A stretch of DNA of 64,000 nucleotides from Pomacea canaliculata (lineage: Eukaryota > Mollusca > Gastropoda > Architaenioglossa > Ampullariidae): positions 3,100,001 to 3,164,000 of the forward strand of contig NC_037595.1 in the NCBI RefSeq assembly GCF_003073045.1, read 5' to 3'. The position numbers and the translations under genes were made by a program. Below, piece after piece: positions 32,982-44,700 of this stretch (within the stretch, counting starts at the first letter, position 1; each line of letters starts with the position of its first letter). The notes under the pieces were generated by a model. That model was given only the letters and a program-made list of their open reading frames with translations. It ran no database searches and was not told where the DNA came from.

Positions 32982-33955
32982 CTGAAAAGATACCAGTAGT
33001 GTAGTCATTCTTCAAAGCAGAATGAGTGAGTCAGTGAGCTGGTGTAGGGAAAATTTTACTGTTTTACACTTTTTGATTACCTGTCCGAAGCTTCAGACTA
33101 TACGTTGTCAGATAATTCCGTTTTCCTTAATTAGGTCCCTCCCATCGGCGGCAATATTTTCTTTTTTAAAGAGAATAGGGCCTTACTATCAAATTAAAAT
33201 TTTTATATTCTACTAGTTCTCTTTCTTTTTGGTGTGTTGGTAGCCTTTTTGCGCTTCAACACCCTTTTTCAATGCTTTGTCCACCATTTTTACATTTTAG
33301 TTACTTACTTAGCTTTTAAAACATGTTTATATTTTTTTATACGACTTGGGCAGTTTTATTCCAAAACTTTTACATTTACAACTGCTTTTTGCCATGATAT
33401 GGCCACAGTTGCTAACACGGCATAAAGCACAAACAAACAAACAAACAAACAAACAAACAAACAAACAAACAAACAAACAAACAAACAAACAAACAAACAA
33501 ACAAACAAACAAACAAACAAACAAACAAACAAACCACTATTACTAGAATTATCATAAACAATGTCTTACCTTTCGACTGTGTCCGTCGGTGGACTTTTTG
33601 TGACTGAAATCAACGCACAGAGCCTCGTTTCCAATCTCTGATGACTCATATACACGAAACCGAAAACTGTCATCACTTTTGTGCGTCAGGGTTCAAAGAG
33701 GTCACATTTCTCGTGCGCGTGGAAATTCCCCGATTTAAAAAAAATCATAAAAAAATAACTATGAGAGATAGAAAAAAAACTAATAATAAGAGATCAAACT
33801 GTGTGAAACAAAAATGTTTACATTTGAATCCTGCATAAACAGTCACTTGTCATGTAGTCTGTCACGACCGGCAGTCTGACATTTCCATTCTTTCAAATGA
33901 AAACACGAGATCACTTTCAGGTTGGGACGGTCCGTTAGTTAATATAGACGACGAA
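32982..33955 (-). promoter_or_regulatory. 5' flank and probable untranslated first exon of homeobox B
   Basis: Collinear with the gene A flank. The acceptor stands one base before the ATG, then the shared intron block and a probable 5' UTR exon (about 33569-33660) ending at GTAAGACAT, then the shared upstream block containing GGTCACATTTCTCGTG and GAGATCACTTTCAGGTTGGG. It ends at about 33955, where unrelated sequence begins. Confidence 0.5.
33427..33535 (+). repeat. (AAAC)n tetranucleotide microsatellite 5' of homeobox B
   Basis: About 27 AAAC/AACA units. The matching site 5' of gene A (26219-26238) has only about four units. Confidence 0.97.
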
Positions 33956-34170
33956 AATTAATTGCCCACCCCTGTGACAGACAGTTGCTTTTTGTTGCAG
34001 TTTTAGCCAGTCTTTTGTTTTCCTCTCAGAACGACAATCAGAAACAAACAATAAACTCAAAATAAACACGATCTAAAGATTTACTTGTCTTTAGTAAAGT
34101 GAAGTGCATGGCGAACAGTTGTCGAGATAATCGAGAATCGCTAACTACAAGCAATGCTCTCCCTTGGTTG

Positions 34171-35345
34171 TCACACGTTGCAAGCGACCCAAGTGGCTGT
34201 GGCGCTGAGGATGTTTGTGTCAGCCCACTCAAGCGCATGCGCGTTAAAACCGGAAGTGGAAACGCCGTCAGCCGACAGGCTGATCCTGAGGTTGGCGGTG
34301 TTGTACCCGTCTATTTCGCTCATGCCGATGGAGACCCAGGGTGTGGTGGCAAAGGGTCGGGCGAAGTTGATGTGGATGGTGTGAGTCCTCGACTGGTTCC
34401 CGTCTGGCGCGATGACGTTGGCCTGCGCGTGAGGTGCGAAGCCAACGACACCAGACTCACCTGCAAGAACCATGAATTCATCAAGAAACTGATTCCCAAA
34501 CAAACAACCTTATCCCTCAACAACAAGCAAGCAAGCAAGCAAACAAACAAACAAACAAAGCAAATATATATATATCAAACTTCAGTAATGTTTGAGATAC
34601 GTCACGTGATGGACAGACAGCAATTCTCAGGGCGATAACCACTCACATCGTTTTGCTCTCAGTACACCAAGTTCATTTTGCATTTCTGAAAAAAAGTGTG
34701 GAAGAAATTATTTTCCCGATGAACACACACAGAGTAAACAGTAGGAAGTGTCTGGTAGTCTAAGTCTCGATGTCAGGCAGTCAGCTGTCAGTTGTAGTTG
34801 TCGTGACTACAGAAGAATAAACAAAGTTGGTGACGATGGTAATGACGATAGGCTGCTTCCTCTGCCTCTGAGGATAATGAAGATGAAGATACATAACGAC
34901 AAGGAGATGTCGACAGCAGGACGACTACAACATCTGAGTTCACCTGTGCTACTTGCTTCCACCCTCGCCAGCCGACTCGCCAGGTTGTCCACAACGGCCC
35001 CTAGGGGCTGAGGGTCGTCACTCCTTTCATGGAGCTCACTACCTGTGACAGGTGAAAGGTGATACAAGAGTCGCAGTCGATGTGATGCATTAGTCACCAA
35101 TGGTCCAAACAGATTTTATGTAAGCACCAAGTGTCAAAGGCAAGTGATTTCAATGTGTGTGCGCGCGTGCCCTACATTTGAATGGAGATCAATTATCATG
35201 TCGGAAAGACTGAGACTCGACTACACGTGGACACGTGATGTAAAGAAACACTTTCTGTTCACTTACCACCTGACACTGGCTTGGAGAAAGTCTGCGAGAC
35301 ACAGGAGCTGATCACGAGCAGTACACACAGGTGTACAGGCGCCAT
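34171..35345 (-). CDS. Secreted H-type lectin, copy 2
   Basis: Four exons: 35267-35345 (leader MAPVHLCVLLVISSCVSQTF), 34944-35042 (ERSDDPQPLGAVVDNLASRL), 34647-34685 (EMQNELGVLRAKR) and 34171-34460 (H-lectin domain with HINFARPF, WVSIGMSEIDGYNTANLRIS, VSTSGFNAHALEWADTN, WVACNV, stop). Phases are the same as copy 1, and the last intron again completes the Cys of KRCESG. The mature protein is about 150 residues. The domain is closer to copy 1, but the leader is closer to copy 3, which hints at exon exchange or gene conversion. A secreted sugar-binding role follows from the family; the ligand is unknown. Confidence 0.9.
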
Positions 35346-35459
35346 CTTGACGAGTGTGACTGTCGCTGACGTTGATGACATTGGGAGTTGACATCATTTA
35401 GATAAGAAAGTCTACGAGATAATACAGTGCAGATACACACGGACTAAGGTCAAAAGTTC

Positions 35460-35611
35460 GTTTCCAGATTTACTTGTCTTCAACATTTCTATCGCTGCAT
35501 CTTTAGGATATGTTAAGTCAGAGGTCAGCTTCTATTTTTAGGTCGTTAGTAGCAGAGGTGGGGGATGTTAGAGATCACAGTATTCTCGGGGACAATGTGT
35601 GTGTGTGTGTG

Positions 35612-35642
<31 letters not shown>

Positions 35643-36010
35643 GAATGCGATGTCCATCTCGCTGGTTTACCTTCCCCAAATCTCTACAGAGTCAGGAAAT
35701 CATTCCCGATAGCTGGGGGAAAAAATTACTGCGCCACTCGGGTATCGCACCGGTTTACCTTTGGGTTTGAGCGCAAGCTCTCTAATCACGTGTGTATCCA
35801 CTTTTCCCTTGCAGGCTTGGGTTAGGGTTACCGACAAACCGGGATGTGGATAGTGCTTTAGTGGCAGAACACGGGATGTTTGTCCAGTGCCTGCTTTCTC
35901 GGAGACAAACCTCATCAGCAAGCTGCTCACAAGAGAAGTAAGCAAAGCCTAGGGCTACGGGTGATCTTCCCTTGATCGTCTGCTGCCATCTGAGACATTG
36001 TAGTAATGGG
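35460..36010 (+). repeat. Tandemly duplicated lectin 5' flank, copy 1 (copy 2 at about 38450-38960)
   Basis: Shared, in the same order, with the 38.45-38.96 kb region. Landmarks are GCTTTCTCGGAGACAAACCT, CACAAGAGAAGTAAGCAAA and the preceding Gly/Val-like non-coding block. Each copy lies just upstream (minus strand) of a lectin leader exon, so the lectin unit was duplicated in tandem together with its 5' flank. Confidence 0.75.
35603..35643 (+). repeat. (GT)n/(GTT)n microsatellite
   Basis: A GT run followed by about ten GTT triplets, upstream of lectin copy 2. Confidence 0.9.
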
Positions 36011-36223
36011 ATGTACAATGAACTGTATTCTAGTTGATAACCACTCACATCATTGTGCTCTCACATGCACATAAATAGATGATTTTTGTCATTATTTCTT
36101 GTGCGAGAAGAAAGTGGGAAGTAGATATTCTCTGCACTAAACTGTCATCTGTAAAACTGTCATCTGTAGATGACATAAACGTTTCTGGTAGCAATAGACA
36201 ACGTTCACAGAGGAAATATCTGA

Positions 36224-38328
36224 AGTTTTATTTGTCATTAGTAAACAGGAAGTAATCACACACGGTCAGTATTATCAAACAACCGATGATGCTGGTTATC
36301 GCCTTTCATCTTTAGATGTCACAAGCGACCCAGACGACAGACACACTAAAGGTGTTAGTGTCCGCCCACTCGTACGCACGCGCATCAAAACCGGAAGTGG
36401 AGATGGCATCCGCACCTACGTTGATCCTGACATTGAACCTGTTGTCCACGTCCAGACGAGTGATGGCGACAACCACCCAAGGCTGGGTGGGGAAGGGAAG
36501 GTCAAAGTTGACGTGGACTGTGTGAGGTCTCCTTGTCTCACCCGACACTTGTTGTGGGGGCTGGGCATGGGGGTAGAGCTGCACGGTTCCGGACTCGCCT
36601 GCACACAAAATATATATCATTAATAATAGTAAGTGTGAAATCTTTTGATGTTGGTGATGTAATAGAACCTTCAAGCTGATAAAGTTGAATAAAAGGCCAT
36701 CAACTCTGTAGGCTACTGTAACTAACGTCTGTCTGTGTGTCTGTGTTTGTGTGTTTGTCTGTGTGTCTGTGTTTGTGTTTCTGTGTTTGTGTGTCTGTGT
36801 TTGTGTTTCTGTGTTTGTGTGTCTGTGTGTCTGTGTGTCTGTGTGTGTGTCTGTTCGTGTCAGTGTCGCCGGCTACCCTGAGAGGCGGAAGTGGTGGTGG
36901 TGACTACTTTGTCCTCTTAATTCAGCCAGCAGGATACACAGTTTTCAAGACTTAATTAAAGAAACTCATTAACATGGATAATAGCAGATAATAAACGTCA
37001 GCTCCATACACAGAAAGCAAACAACTCACATCGCTTTGCTCTCAGCTGATTTTCCAATGCTGTTACTTGATTTTTAAGTGCTGAAAAACACGGAAAAACT
37101 CATTTTCAATACAAATATATTCAAGAGATAGCTGACAAAATTTCTTATTGCACCAATAGGAGAGAAGGAGAAGGTATGTGTGTGTGTGGGAGGATTAATG
37201 TACACACCTTTTTCATGTCAATCGTGTAATTTGTCAGCAAAACATTTTACCAAAATATACTTCATAAGTGTCATGAGTAAAGCAATACATTTCATCCTTG
37301 ACACACCATGACACACAGGAGGGAATGTGTCTGGAAGTCCGGAGCCACACACGTGGTATAGTGTTGTATACAGTCTGTGGTGGTGTACACTGGTGGTTAC
37401 AGTCGTAGTCGTATTTATCTAGAGATTAGTGGCAAAGCCTGTGGTACGACTCTAAATCTGTCGAGGGTGTGGAAGGACCTAAGACCTACACCTCATACCC
37501 GCATTGTGACAGCAGGTAGGTGTGACACCTGGGGGGAGAAAGATGATGATGTGACACATTGACAGGACGATGATACATGGTTGACAATAAACATGAAGTT
37601 TATTATCACATCGGTAGTTGCGGCGATGTTAGTCATGTAGAAGAGGTCAAGACAACAGCGAGTTCATCTGTTTCTGACAGAATGGTGATGAGGGAGAAGT
37701 GACCTGAGTGACCTGAGTGACCTGAATGCTGACTGCGTTTCCCAGTCTCCACAAGCAAATGGTGTGTGAGGGAATGTTTGTTTATGTTTGTTCACATAAA
37801 TGTTTATATTGTCGTGAACGCAGTAGTGACAGCAGGTGTGTGTCCTCACCTGTGTTGCTGGCTTCTAGGCTGGCCAGCCTGCTGGACAAGTTGTCCACAA
37901 CCGCCGCAAGAGGCTGAGGGTCATCGCTCCTCTCGAGACGTCCACTACCTGGGGCAGGTGAGACACTCGTTAAATCGTCGATGATGTTGCTGTCATAGGT
38001 ACACAAGGTACACACGCACACACACACACACTGTCGTTGTCAGATGACCAGGAAGTCAGTTTTAGTGACAGTAGAAGAAGAAATTTTTACATATATATTT
38101 ATAAAGATATTGTGTACGCGTGCGTGCATGCACTACGATCGAGCACGACTGTTGGATGGCGGGAAAAGTAAATATCATGTTGGAAAGACGAGGACTGGAC
38201 TAAACTTGACATGTGATGTCTAGGTACACGTTCTGTTCTTCACACTTACCACCTGACAAGGGCTTGGAGAAAGTCTGCGAGACACAGGAGGTGGCCACGA
38301 GCAACACACACAGGTGTACGGGCGCCAT
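36224..38328 (-). CDS. Secreted H-type lectin, copy 3
   Basis: Exons: 38250-38328 (leader MAPVHLCVLLVATSCVSQTF), 37850-37948 (ERSDDPQPLAAVVDNLSSRL), 37030-37080 (ALKNQVTALENQLRAKR) and 36312-36598 (domain, stop). The coiled-coil exon is four codons longer than in copies 1 and 2, adding about half a heptad with L, V and L at hydrophobic positions. The domain reads GTVQLYPHAQ, HTVHVNFDLPF, WVVVAITRLDVDNRFNVRIN, STSGFDARAYEWADTN and WVACDI. It is clearly more diverged than copies 1 and 2, especially in the first loops. AATAAA on the minus strand occurs at about 36224-36230. The longer stalk and altered loops suggest a different ligand or oligomer, which is inference. Confidence 0.88.
36727..36860 (+). 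repeat. Interrupted (TG)n/TCTG repeat in the last intron of lectin copy 3
   Basis: Imperfect TGTGTCTGTGTTTG units that create a Cys/Val-rich artefact ORF. Confidence 0.85.
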
Positions 38329-38449
38329 CTTGACGAGCCTGACTTGCTGACATCTACAGTGAACAGCATTTAGATAAAAACTGTTTGTCTACAAGACAAT
38401 AGAAAGCTGATATTCAAGGACTCAGGCAAAAGGTCATAAATAGTTTCTT

Positions 38450-38960
38450 ATCTTCAAATTTCCGTCACTGTGTTTGTAGGACAAGGTAAAGGTCGTCTCT
38501 CTGAACTATTTTTAGGTCTTTAGTGGCAGGAGGACAGGTTACAGAGGGCACAGTTTTATCGAGGACAATTTGTGTGAGTGTGGTGCCCATCTCCTGTGCC
38601 TATCGTTGCTTTACCTTCCCCAACTGTCTGTGGAGCTACTAGCGATTCCTCATAGCTGGGAAAAAATCACTGCACCACACGGGTATGGAACCGGTGCACT
38701 TTTGGTTTCAGGCCCAAAAGCTCTAATCATTCGCTTATCAATTTCCTCTTGCAGAATATGACCGATATATGACCAATGGACCCAGATGTGGTGATGTTTA
38801 GTGGCATAACACGTGTTGTTTGTCAAGTGTCTGCTTTCTCGGAGACAAACCTCATCAACAAGCTGTTCACAAGAGAAGTAAGCAAAACCCAGGATTACAT
38901 CTTCATCATGAGCGATGAAAACAAATGTACGCCTACGTATAGTGAGGAGAGGAGATGAAA
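38450..38960 (+). repeat. Tandemly duplicated lectin 5' flank, copy 2
   Basis: Counterpart of 35460-36010. Followed upstream on the minus strand by the broken leader exon at 39.0-39.1 kb. Confidence 0.75.
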
Positions 38961-39014
38961 GGATTCAATATGTTTTCAATATGTACAACAGTTTTCTAAA
39001 TGTGTACAATAATA

Positions 39015-39091
39015 TCTACCACTTGAAACCGGAGTCCAGAAAATCTCAGTGGACAGGGCAGTGACAGAGAGAGAGACGAACTGAAGCCATG
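39015..39091 (-). pseudogene. Broken leader exon of a fourth H-type lectin
   Basis: The minus strand starts ATGGCTTCAGTTCGTCTCTC, matching the lectin copy 1 leader (MASVR). It keeps the GACTCCGGTTTCAAGTGGTA end with a donor-like GT. Small deletions throw the frame into a stop after MASVRLSLCHCPVH. No linker, coiled-coil or lectin exon belonging to it is found, so it is the remnant of a lost copy. Confidence 0.65.
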
Positions 39092-39109
39092 ATGATCCAT
39101 CTAGTGCCA

Positions 39110-41734
39110 GTCTTGACAAGCAGTTAAATGACTTGGGTTGTATTTACTGAGTAGTGTGCAGACAGAACAGACAAACTTCAGACAGAACACACAGACTTCA
39201 GACACAACAGACAGACTTCAGACACAACAGACAGACTTCAGACAAAAGTTTCAATCTGAGAGAGAAATAAAGAAACGCACGCATGAGTAAAGGGAGGCAA
39301 CCATAACAGCCCAGCACTGCAGCACTATTGCCCCTGACTGACTAGACAGACTAGACACTGCCCTAGTCAGGGTTAGAAACATCAACAATATACAAATAAA
39401 CTGTACTCAGTGTGTGTCTATCTCGAGAGTGGGAGGCGATCGGAGGTATTCACGGATTTTGGAGAAATTATCTTGAATTTTTACCGAGTCGTGAGAGGAA
39501 AAAGGATTTCGCTCGGGTGACTGAGATGAACAAGAAAATAAATGTCAGGGGAGTGACATGAAAGATGTAATTGGATTTTGACCCTCGCCAACTAATTCCG
39601 AAGTGCAGAACACGTCATCGATGTTGTTATTCAATCATCAAATTCATGCGCCAGTCCTCCCTGATAATAAGATGACGGCAAATACCCGCCGGCCCTCGTC
39701 CCCACCCGACCCTCTCGCGCATCATGATGTCGCCCCACCTGTGGCTGCCCCCACCTGGTGTCCAGTTCTGACTTTCATTGACGTCGTTATCACCGCGACC
39801 TTTGGCAGCATCAGCGACAACCTCAACAAGAGGAGCAGAGAGCAGGTGTCGTCAGGTGTCGTCAGGTGTCGTCAGGTGTGCGGCTGTCGCGAGCGTGTCA
39901 AGGTTTAACGACTTCCACAGGTGTAGCTCAGGTGTGACGTCCCCCTTCGTCACCCATCCACCTGCCACACAGCCCACCTTGCACGACACTGCTGCTGCTG
40001 TTGTCGTGGAGAAACTGGATCTAACCGCCCGGGACTCGCTCATTCACTCGTCAGCACAGGAGAAGTGAAGTGAACGACCGCTGGAGGGTGAGCTACACCT
40101 TTGTGGTCTGCGACAATGAGTTTCAATATTTGTTGCTGCGTTGTTAAGTCTGTGTGTCTGTGTGTTTCTTGTTACCTGTCACGTGTCACAAGAGTTGTCT
40201 TTCTTTTGCTCGACAAAGGTGGCGCTTGTTTGCACCTGTAAATGGTTTTATGAAGCGCGTGTGTGAATGTCTGTGTGTGCGTTTGTAAATGTGTCTGTGG
40301 TGAGCTTCTCGATTTGTATCTGTTCGCACGTGTGATGAGCATCGGTCCATTTAAAACTTTTGTTTACGTGTTCGCTTGGCTGGATACATGTTCGAGTGTG
40401 TGTTTCGCATGCACGTGCCAGTGTCTACCTGTTGTGTGTCTACGCGTGGTGCGTGTGTGTGTGTGTGCATATGATGTACCAGCGGGACGATGAATGTTAC
40501 TCACTCATGGCCGTGCGAGCAAACTGCCGACAGCAAGGGGGAGGGGATGGGAGAGAGGGGTGCTGGGGGGATGAAACCTGGCGCCACACATACCACACGG
40601 CCGCACACACACACACAAGCGCACACGCACACACACACAAACACACAATGTGCCCCACCACTAAGTGATGTTTGTTTTCTTTCTTGCCACTGCGTCAGCT
40701 TCGCCCCCGTCCCCAAACCCCCGTCCATCTCACGGGGATTCCCATCAGATGGAGGAAGAAAGGCTAAAAGAAAAAAAGAACGAAGCAAAAAAAAAACAAA
40801 AAACAACCAGATATTGGAAGGGGAACAGAGGTAGGTCCGTAAATCGCTTGTCCTGATTAAGAATGTGTTAATTAAAGTCATAATAATTGAATGGAATAAT
40901 GGGTGGATGATAAAGGGGGAATGAATAATATTGGGAATGAGATTGACTGAGGCTGTCGAGAGGTGGGATGATATCAGGCTAAAGTACTGAGTTAATATTT
41001 TGTTGATGGAAGCTATTTTCCGACTAATTGTCAACTATACTCAGGTCTGCAGCCCAGCAACCAGATCCCCCATCCAGGAGGAAGAGGAGGCCATCGTCAC
41101 CTGATGTGAGTGGTTCATTGTCTTGTCCTGCTGGCACTCGGACACCGTCAGCCTCGTCTGACCGGCCACACAGCCACACAGCCACACAGCAGGTCCGACA
41201 ACTCTGTCCTCGTCAACCTGCCATTCAGTAACCTCCCTCCTCCCACGTCCCCACCCTCACCTCCAGCCTCTGATACCATGTCATCGTTTTTATTTAAACA
41301 TCTTGAATATTAGGGGGTCGCTGCCTGAAGTGATGAGATGTCCACACTCACCTTGTCAAAGGTATTCACAGATTTTTGAGATCAGGACCTCTTGGTTCTA
41401 TATTAACTAACAATTTCAGATTCTGGTGAAAGGATGAAGAATAATGCTTAGAGTGCTCGCACTTTCACTAGGACATCTCATAAAAGCTTCGAGCGTCATG
41501 ACTAATCGGCTTGAACACCTCAACAAAATGTTTTTATTCTTGTTTCCCCTTTGTTGAATGGCCACAAACGGTCAGAGAACCGTTATTACTCCTGACGCAC
41601 ACAAACTGACGAGGAGACCACCCATGATGTGGTGAGCAAGTAAAACTTCTTGCCCCTGTCGTAGCCCTCGCCATCACTCCCTGTAGGCTCATCAGGGTTT
41701 GTATGCTACAGGGCACTCATGGATGACGGGTGGT

Positions 41735-41771
<37 letters not shown>

Positions 41772-44700
41772 ACCATTCTAACAAGAACAAAAGCAGGTGC
41801 AACAACGTGTCGCAGACACTCGCAGACCTTGCTGCTCACCAGTACCCGGACAGCCAGTCGCCCCAAGCTGCTCCACCCCTGCATCGCTGTTAACTTCTTG
41901 ACTTCAAAAATACTTTTCACAGAAAATTTGCCTCCATAGAACTTTAAACTCTTTTTTGAGGCTTCCTATTGATGTTGATTTATGTGGAGCAGCAAGCTGG
42001 TCCAGTAAATGCAGTCAGTCGGCAAAGAAAACAAGAGTGCAGAACCTGTTCCCACCCACCCACTCCTCCCATCAACCTTCTGTTCTGCTCCTAGTCCTCC
42101 CGGACTGATCTCCTCCCCTCCACGCTTTTGTTACTCTCATAAAAACGGTTCCGCGGCCGCCATCCCTCCCCCCGACATCCCTCCCCCCGACCTTCTCCCT
42201 GCCCGCCGCTCATAGAGGGCGCTGCTTTGTCAGACGTAATGAAAGAAACCAGAGAAGAAACATAAACGCAAGCAGCAGACGATAAGACTCTTTTTCAAGA
42301 CGAGGGGCGACAATCGTATCTGATCCCAGTTAACTCCCTTCAGGGTCTCCAGGCTTTCATAACGGTCGAGCGTAAAAGGGAGAGAACGATCGCGAGGACG
42401 GGAGGGAGGAGACTGGGGGGGGGGGAAGACTAAGGATCATGGGGGTGGGGTAGGGTGGGGGAGCAAGCCCCTAGACTGTTTGTGTTGGGGTTGGGGTAGC
42501 TGCTCAAAGAGTTCTCTCCCTCCCTCCTTCGTTCGGTCGTGCAGCCTGGGTGGAAAGTTTTGTGAATCTCTAAATCACTGTATTTCAATAATTCACAAGG
42601 GGGGTTGAAACTGTTTGTCCCTCAAACAAAGTAAGCATCAAGCAAGTATGCAATCATGAGTGAGTGATCAGCAGACCAACTGTCAATTAACAGCATAAAG
42701 AGAAAGAAAGAATAGAAAAATGGGAACAAAAAGAAGAGAAGATGAAGACCAAAGAAATAGAAACTAAAACTATATAGATGGAAGAAAGTTAAAAGAAGCA
42801 AGAAAGAATACGGATAGGAAAAACAGATGAAAATAAATATTTAACGAGCACAAAACTAGAACCTCGATCATCAGTAATAAAGGAAGCAATGTACTCATCT
42901 ACATCATTACCAAGGAACAAATCTTTCTGTTGATGACCAGTGATAGAAGTCAATGACCAAACCATCAAACGACAGAAAGTACCCGAGTACCGCCGCTGGA
43001 GGGCGCGCATGCAGACAAAGATGCGCGCGCACTTCTGTGTAAAAGTGTCAAAAGTCAAAGGTTAGGCTTCGTGACACTAGGTCACGGCCATTCGACTTGT
43101 CACAAGGTCAGGCATTGATTACGAAATAAAAGTTGGTGGAAAAAACCTTTCTAGGTGTGAAAATTAGTCTTATTGCAGACATACGTTAATAAACAACTGT
43201 CGCACAATAAATACTTTTCATCACCGGTTTGCAGAAGCAAAGAAATATGCAAAATGATATTCTGAAATCGCGCCTCTCTTTCGTGGTTCTGCTTTGATTC
43301 TTCAACCCACCTCAACCCACTTCAACTTCCCAACTCTTGATACGTTCTTCACCCGAATTGAAACTTCAAAAACTTAATTGTAAGATTTTTTTTTTTTTAC
43401 TCGCCTCATCGCCCTCACAGACACCTGCCAAGTGGCTACAATAATCTTGCCAGCGTCTGCCTATCTTATCCGCTGCCTCACCAGCATATACACACTTGCC
43501 CACTTTTTCTGCTTCTTCCAGCTTCTTTTATCTCACATCGCTTTTCCTCCAGAATACCTCCCTTCTCTCCCACCCGGCACCCTTGTCTTGCCGAGCGAAT
43601 GTCTGTAAAACAAACAACAGCCGCGGCTTTGCTGCTTGGCCACCAGCCAGTAGATGGCGCTGATTACTTGGTTCTTGGACTGGAGGAGCGGAGAGTGGTC
43701 CTCCCGACACCCGGGATGAGGCTGAGTGAACGGTCTGTTTCTGTACCCGGTGATAAGGCCATCTTCTCTTTCTGCATTATATCTCCGGCGTCTGAGATGA
43801 AGGCACTGTCTAAAGAGGAGAACTAGTGTGGCGGCTCTAGTGGAAACTTGGGGTAGGTGGGTGGTTGATAAGTTACATCATGTTACATCATGTTACACCA
43901 TGTTACATCATGGCGGGCTCATACACCTTCACTCTCCTACTCCACCGAACAAATCAAGTCTTGGCATGAACAAAAAAAAAACAAAAAAAAAAACAAAAAA
44001 AGAAAAAAATGAAAAAAAAAAGAATGAAAAGAATAAAAGAAACACGTAAAAAAGGGGGAGACAACTAACAGGTGTTAATTCAACATGGGCTAGAAAGGTC
44101 GATGGCATCATTTCTCCTATCGTCCTAAAGGCGACCCCTGGTAGTTAATGACAGAATTGTTTCGCGAAAGAGACCCTCGCACAGCAGGACTGACTTGTCC
44201 CGGTGAACCACTTTGTCGCATCTCACCTTGAAGCTCCTGCGAGTCACGTGTCAAACTTGCCTCTCCGCGAAGCACGCAACACCGCTCGTACCAGACGACA
44301 AATGGTCTGCAAAACATTTTTACACATTTCCTCCTCCTCCTCTTCCACCACCACCGCCACCACCACCACCTTGCCCTCTGCCCTCTCACAGGAGGAAAGG
44401 ACGGAGCGGGGAAACTACTCACACCGGACAGCAGTGGGTCGAGCGGTGGGTAGATAAAAGGATTACAATAAATACAAGTTGCTGTTTGGTTTAGATGACC
44501 TTTTCAAGATCGTGGAACTATAGAGGGCGTTGTGTTTTGACAGGCGACGTCCACAACCTGCCATCAGCTGTCTCTATCATTATCTCCCAACTCTCCGACT
44601 GTCGAGAGCTTACACAAACACCATACTTAGACAGATTCCGAGAGCTTTCGTTTGTCTGATAAAAACAACAAGAAGCTTACCAAGAGGACAGTCACCAGGA

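Noticed and set aside
34099-34638. 179-codon plus-strand ORF
   Set aside because: Antisense shadow of the H-lectin exon of copy 2.
40501-41034. 177-codon minus-strand ORF
   Set aside because: Includes a Cys/Val stretch from a CA microsatellite and has no domain; chance ORF.
40696-41106. Two Lys/Arg-rich frames with plausible splice sites near 40.8 and 41.1 kb
   Set aside because: Low-complexity A-rich coding, several open frames, no recognisable domain.
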